Origin: Anaerolineaceae bacterium UBA5365
GTDB taxonomy: Bacteria > Chloroflexota > Anaerolineae > Anaerolineales > Anaerolineaceae
Assembly: GCA_002407905.1 (NCBI GenBank)
Contig: DHPL01000009.1
Location: forward strand, 401-26,076
DNA length: 25,676 nt
Reading direction: 5' to 3'
The notes beneath the pieces were generated by a model. The model did no database searches, was not told the origin of the DNA, and saw only the letters and a program-made list of their open reading frames with translations. Below, piece after piece: positions 22,059 through 25,676 of this stretch. The position numbers were made by a program, and so were the translations under genes. Each line of letters opens with the position of its first letter. Within the stretch, counting starts at the first letter, position 1.

Positions 22059-22971
22059 CAAATTCACCCAGAAGTTCGATTTCGAGGCGTAAATCAACGC
22101 CAAATTGCTCTTTTACTTCACGTTTGGCCAGGCTGATCAGGCTGTAATAATCCTGAGCGGTGGCATGGCCGTCGTTGACGATGAAATTGGCGTGCATGGT
22201 GCTGAATTCCGCGCCGCCAATGCGCGTTCCTTTGAGGCCTGCTGCTTCGATGAGCCTGCCGGCGTGATCGCCGGGCGGGTTGCGGAAGGTGGAGCCTGTG
22301 GAATTACCGGGGGGCTGAGTTCCCTGGCGATAGGCGAGGTTCTCGCCCAGGCGGCCCCAGGCTTCCTCGCGGGTGCTGACTTGGGCGTTAAAGGTGGCCG
22401 CCAGGATCACAGCAGGGATGCGTTCGCGTTTCAGCCGGCTGGAGCGGTATTTGTAACCCATACCTTCAGGGTCCAATTCCTGTTCCCCGCCATCCTTGAA
22501 AAGTACTGAAACAAAGCGCAGGCTTTTCGAAACATCGCTGCCATGCGCGCCGGCATTGCCGTAAACTGCGCCGCCAACGGTACCCGGTACCGGCCCGGCC
22601 CACTCCAAACCGCTCAGGCCGCGCAGGGCTGCCTGCCGGGCCATGGCGCCCATATTGGCGCCGCTTTCAGCGTAAACGTATGGGTCCGCGGCATCGCTCT
22701 TGATTTTCACGTTGTGGCAGTGGTTCAAAAGCATCACGCCCTGGTAGCCTTTGTCGCTGACCAAAACGTTCGAGCCGCTGCCCAGAACATGGAAGGGTAT
22801 ATCCATCGCCCAGAGTTCGTTGGCGGCCTGGCGCATTTCGTCCAGAGTGTTAATGGGCAGGAGGCCGGTCACCTCACCGCCAACCCGGCTGGTGGTGTAA
22901 TGCGCCATGCGGACGTTTTGCTGCAAGCGGCTGCCGAAAATCTCTTCAAGGCGGCTCAAGGGCGATTCCAT
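22051..22971 (-). CDS. murB: UDP-N-acetylenolpyruvoylglucosamine reductase
   Basis: FAD/NADPH enzyme that makes UDP-N-acetylmuramic acid. The product has 306 residues. Visible motifs: FAD site L-G-S-G-S-N-V-L-V, G-P-V-P-G-T-V-G-G-A-V-Y-G-N-A-G-A-H-G, the Y-R-S-S-R substrate segment, the proton-donating serine in G-S-T-F-R-N-P, and the C-terminal L-E-I-E-L-L-G glutamate strand. The pattern is that of the shorter type II MurB. I start at the ATG at 22971: it overlaps the murC stop as TGATG, with AAGGAG 7 bases upstream. A TTG one codon earlier is also possible. The overlaps on both sides indicate one operon with coupled translation. Confidence 0.96.
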   Translation of the reverse strand: MESPLSRLEEIFGSRLQQNVRMAHYTTSRVGGEVTGLLPINTLDEMRQAANELWAMDIPFHVLGSGSNVLVSDKGYQGVMLLNHCHNVKIKSDAADPYVYAESGANMGAMARQAALRGLSGLEWAGPVPGTVGGAVYGNAGAHGSDVSKSLRFVSVLFKDGGEQELDPEGMGYKYRSSRLKRERIPAVILAATFNAQVSTREEAWGRLGENLAYRQGTQPPGNSTGSTFRNPPGDHAGRLIEAAGLKGTRIGGAEFSTMHANFIVNDGHATAQDYYSLISLAKREVKEQFGVDLRLEIELLGEFDD

Positions 22972-24320
22972 CAATTAACTCCTTGGTGCTGGGCGATGAT
23001 CATTTGGCTCAACTCCGGACCTTTGCCTGCAGAGAGCACCAAAACCACATCGTTGTCACCGATCCGGGGCCCGAGGTAGTGGGCCAGGTCCCCGAAAGCT
23101 TCAAAATAGTGGGCATTCGGCAGGCGATAGGTGATACCAATCGGCGTCGTGCCGTCGTCCGCTTCCCGCGCGGCATAAATTTTGCTCACCAAAACCTCAT
23201 CCGCGGCCCGCAAGGCTGTAACAAACTCGTTTTCGAGGGCGCGGGTGCGGCTGTAAGTGTGGGGTTCCCAAACTGCCCAGAGTTTGGCCTGGGGGTAAAG
23301 GGCCCGGGCGGCCTGGATGGAGGCCTGGATTTGAGTGGGGTGGTGGCCGTAATCGTTGAAGATGCTCAATCCGCCAGCCTGGTAAACCCGGTCGAAGCGC
23401 CGCTCGGTTCCCTGGAAGCCGGCCAGAGCGTTCGGATTTGTGCTGAGATCCAGTTGGTGCATTACCGCAAGGGCCGCGGCAGCGTTCAGGATGTTATGCA
23501 TGCCGGGCATCGCGAGGCTGTACTCGCCTAGGCGGTTGCCTTTGAAACCAAGCGTAAACTGGGCCAGGCCAGCTTCGACACGCGGGTTTTGAACCACGTA
23601 ATCGTTGTTTGGTTCAAACCCATAGCTCAGATTGCGATGCGCCTGGTCTGCCAGTTTAGGCAGTAGCTGCTTATTTCCTTCGTCGTCCCCGCAGAGCAAG
23701 ACCATACCTGTGGTCTGGCCTGCGAACTTAAGGAATGCTGCCTCGTAATCCTGGGGAGTGGGGAAACAATCCGGGTGGTCGTGCTGGATGTTGGTGATGA
23801 TGCTCACCAGAGGGGTTAGACCAAGGAACATGTTGTCGTACTCGTCCGCCTCGATCACAAAATAGCGTCCACTGCCCTGGGCTGCATTCGTTTCGCTGGA
23901 TTTGAGCCTGGCTCCCAGGACATAACTGGGGTCCTGCCCGGCAGCCTGGAGTAAATGGATAAGCATGGCGGTAGTGGTGGTTTTGCCGTGGGAACCAGCC
24001 ACGGCCAGGCAGGGCTGCACGCCGATGAGCTGGGGCAGAAATTGCGCGCGGTTGAGAACCGGAATACCGGCTGCTTTGGCGGCCTGCAATTCTGCATCGC
24101 CGTCTTTCACTGCGGAAGACCGCAGAACCAACTCGGCGTTTGTGACCACCTGGGGATCCTGGCCGAGGTAGGCGTGCGCTCCGGCATCAATGACGGCATC
24201 CAAATAGGCGGAGGGGTTCAAATCGCTGCCGCTTACCTGATAGCCGCGCGCCATCAGCATAAGCGCGATAGCGCTCATGCCTGTGCCGCCGATGCCGATG
24301 ATGTGCACGCGCTTGCTCAT
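22971..24320 (-). CDS. murC: UDP-N-acetylmuramate--L-alanine ligase
   Basis: Adds L-alanine to UDP-MurNAc with ATP, the first step of stem peptide synthesis. The product has 449 residues. The N-terminal UDP-binding domain has H-I-I-G-I-G-G-T-G-M-S; the central domain has the P-loop G-S-H-G-K-T-T-T-T-A-M, E-A-D-E-Y-D and N-I-Q-H-D-H-P-D metal and lysine-region motifs; the C-terminal domain has D-Y-G-H-H-P-T-Q. The Mur-ligase Glu of the usual N-I-E-x-D-H is Gln here. The ATG lies 5 bases after the murG stop, and its own stop overlaps the murB start. All features fit a functional enzyme. Confidence 0.97.
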   Translation of the reverse strand: MSKRVHIIGIGGTGMSAIALMLMARGYQVSGSDLNPSAYLDAVIDAGAHAYLGQDPQVVTNAELVLRSSAVKDGDAELQAAKAAGIPVLNRAQFLPQLIGVQPCLAVAGSHGKTTTTAMLIHLLQAAGQDPSYVLGARLKSSETNAAQGSGRYFVIEADEYDNMFLGLTPLVSIITNIQHDHPDCFPTPQDYEAAFLKFAGQTTGMVLLCGDDEGNKQLLPKLADQAHRNLSYGFEPNNDYVVQNPRVEAGLAQFTLGFKGNRLGEYSLAMPGMHNILNAAAALAVMHQLDLSTNPNALAGFQGTERRFDRVYQAGGLSIFNDYGHHPTQIQASIQAARALYPQAKLWAVWEPHTYSRTRALENEFVTALRAADEVLVSKIYAAREADDGTTPIGITYRLPNAHYFEAFGDLAHYLGPRIGDNDVVLVLSAGKGPELSQMIIAQHQGVN

Positions 24321-24325
24321 TTTGC

Positions 24326-25393
24326 CTAGGCCTCTGCCATTTCGTAGATCAGAGCCGCAATGGCTTCCGCAGCCTGCGGGCGGTTGAGCGCGCCCATGGC
24401 ATTGCTCATGGCCGCCAGTTCCAGCGGTTTGCCGAGTAGCCCGCGGATGGAAGGCAGCAGCTCGCTTTTGAGCCGGCTATCTTCCAAAAGCATGGCCGCG
24501 CCAGCGTCCACCAGGTAATCCGCGTTTATTTTCTGGTAGCGCCAGGCATAGGGGTAGGGCACCAGGATGGCCGGCAGGGCAAAGTAGGGGTACTCGCCCA
24601 AGCTTGAGGCTCCACTGCGGCTCACTACCAGGCTGGCTGCTGCGTAAGCAGCGCCGATTTCATGCAGGTAGGGAAATGCCTGGTAGCGCGGCCCAAAGTT
24701 CTGGCTGGCAGCCTGTACTGCTTCCCAGCCCAGGTGCCCGGTCAGGTGGATCACCTGGCAGGTTTGGACCAGCTGGGGGGCGATGGCCAAAACAGCCTCA
24801 TTGATGGAGCGCGCGCCGCTGCTGCCGCCGGTGAAAAGCACCACCGGCAGGCTGGGGTCGAAGCCAAAGTATTCCAAACCGGCTTCGCGGGTCCATTTTC
24901 CTAAAGATTCGCGTAAGGGATAACCAGTCACGATCGTCTTCTCCTTATGCTCGAAGTAATCCCGTGAACTTTCCACGGTGAGTGCGACGCGGTCCGAGAA
25001 GCGCGCCAAGGTTTTGAGCGCCAGTCCCGGCTCGATATCCGGCACAAAAAGCAATTTGCACAGCCCTGTCGCGGCCAAGGCCATAGGGATGGCCACATAC
25101 CCGCCGGTAAAGAAGAGCACATCGGGCTTGAACTGCTTGAGGATCGCTTTTGATTTCAGATAACCTTTCCATAATTTCCAACCATTTCCCGGTAGTTTTG
25201 CTAACGAGACTCCGTGTACGCCCGCGGCTGGAATTGCCTCAAAGCGCAGACCTTCACGCTGGACCAGGCCGGCTTCCATGCCGCCTTCGCCGCCCACCCA
25301 AAGGATCTCGGCAGAGTCATTCAAGCGCTCCGCTACCGTCAGAGCGGGGTACACGCCTCCGCCCGTCCCGCCAGCGCAGATCAACAGTCGCAT
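24326..25393 (-). CDS. murG: UDP-GlcNAc:lipid I N-acetylglucosaminyltransferase (divergent MurG)
   Basis: MurG makes lipid II on the inner face of the membrane. The product has 355 residues and the GT-B fold of family GT28. The first glycine loop reads G8-G-T-G-G-G13-V-Y-P where most MurG proteins have G-G-T-G-G-H-x-x-P, so the conserved His is Gly. The usual H-E-Q-N segment is also changed (F-V-P-D-I-E-P-G-L, about residue 118). The second-half motifs are kept: F-T-G-G-S-S-G-A-R-S, S-R-S-G-A-S-S-L-G-E, and a V-P-Y-P-Y-A loop followed by K-I-N-A. The ATG at 25393 has AAAGGAG 8 bases before it and gives the normal N-terminus. It overlaps the end of ftsW by 77 bases. Position between ftsW and murC makes the MurG role most likely. 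Confidence 0.9.
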   Translation of the reverse strand: MRLLICAGGTGGGVYPALTVAERLNDSAEILWVGGEGGMEAGLVQREGLRFEAIPAAGVHGVSLAKLPGNGWKLWKGYLKSKAILKQFKPDVLFFTGGYVAIPMALAATGLCKLLFVPDIEPGLALKTLARFSDRVALTVESSRDYFEHKEKTIVTGYPLRESLGKWTREAGLEYFGFDPSLPVVLFTGGSSGARSINEAVLAIAPQLVQTCQVIHLTGHLGWEAVQAASQNFGPRYQAFPYLHEIGAAYAAASLVVSRSGASSLGEYPYFALPAILVPYPYAWRYQKINADYLVDAGAAMLLEDSRLKSELLPSIRGLLGKPLELAAMSNAMGALNRPQAAEAIAALIYEMAEA

Positions 25394-25676
25394 TCTGTTG
25401 GCTCCTTTCAGCCGATTCTTTGGTCACGCCCTGACGGGCAACATTCATGGCGATACCGATGGCCGCCATGGTTGTAAGCATGCTTGAACCGCCGGCGCTG
25501 ATCAGGGGGAGGGAGTTTCCGGCAAAGGGGAAAAGCCCGGCGATCACCGCCACGTTGATGATGGCCTCCAGGCCGATCCAGGTGAGCAGCCCAAAGGCGA
25601 GCAAGGCGCCAAGTTGATCCGGCGCGCGGCGGGCGATGACCATCCCGCGCCAAACCATACCGGCATAAAGGCCCAT
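25317..25676 (-). CDS. ftsW: FtsW-type lipid II polymerase (SEDS family), C-terminal part
   Basis: Only the last 119 or so residues are visible; the gene runs off the window end, and the Met at the edge is probably internal. SEDS proteins polymerise lipid II into glycan strands. The family signature near the last two helices is present: N-V-A-V-I-A-G-L-F-P-F-A-G then L-P-L-I-S-A-G-G-S-S. After the final helix comes a cytoplasmic tail of about 40 residues rich in Arg, Lys and Asp. The last 25 codons overlap the start of murG in another frame. RodA is an alternative by sequence, but the place before murG in a dcw cluster favours FtsW. Confidence 0.92.
   Translation of the reverse strand: MGLYAGMVWRGMVIARRAPDQLGALLAFGLLTWIGLEAIINVAVIAGLFPFAGNSLPLISAGGSSMLTTMAAIGIAMNVARQGVTKESAERSQQNATVDLRWRDGRRRVPRSDGSGALE

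Overview
The window reads like a chromosome segment of a Chloroflexota bacterium, most likely class Anaerolineae. This is an inference from content and style: moderately high G+C; class II (B12-type) ribonucleotide reductase paired with nrdR; a COG2403-type GTPase related to cyclic 2,3-diphosphoglycerate synthetase; a division/cell-wall cluster with an unusual MurG; and frequent TTG/GTG starts with AAGGAG-type ribosome binding sites. No 16S or marker search was possible. No mobile element, CRISPR array, tRNA or rRNA was seen. Apart from one sugar-phosphate operon the genes are mostly core housekeeping genes.

Layout. 1-713 (-): 5' part of a Na+/Ca2+-exchanger-type transporter. 922-5011 (-): a five-gene operon transcribed gntR > class II aldolase > HAD phosphatase > dhaL > dhaK, with a strong promoter and an overlapping operator-like palindrome upstream of gntR and a terminator after dhaK. 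5265-7405 (+): rpsT and argS. 7591-8919 (+): cPGS-like GTPase, convergent with a class V aminotransferase (8984-10120, -); the two share a bidirectional terminator. 10221-11483 (+): obg. 11924-14996 (-): nrdR-nrdJ. 15415-17139 (+): ptsI, PTS enzyme I without its usual HPr neighbour. 17500-25676 (-): the dcw cluster, transcribed ftsW > murG > murC > murB > ddl > ftsQ > ftsA > ftsZ, with overlaps or gaps of a few bases at most junctions.

How the genes work together. The dcw genes supply lipid II assembly (MurC, MurB, Ddl, MurG), septal glycan synthesis (FtsW) and the divisome (FtsQ, FtsA, FtsZ). NrdR is the expected repressor of the nrdJ reductase beside it. The aldolase/HAD/DhaL/DhaK operon looks like a route that makes or consumes dihydroxyacetone phosphate under a HutC/UTRA-type GntR regulator. 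It lacks DhaM, while ptsI, the enzyme that would start phosphate flow to a PTS-type DhaKL, lies about 10 kb away.

The most unexplained stretches are non-coding: a hairpin-rich 306-base gap between ptsI and ftsZ that ends in two abutting perfect palindromes, and a 440-base gap between obg and nrdJ with a perfect 13-bp hairpin. I did not find a clearly new multi-gene system. The best leads are the dhaLK-aldolase operon, these two structured gaps, the motif-altered MurG, and the 77-nt ftsW/murG overlap.
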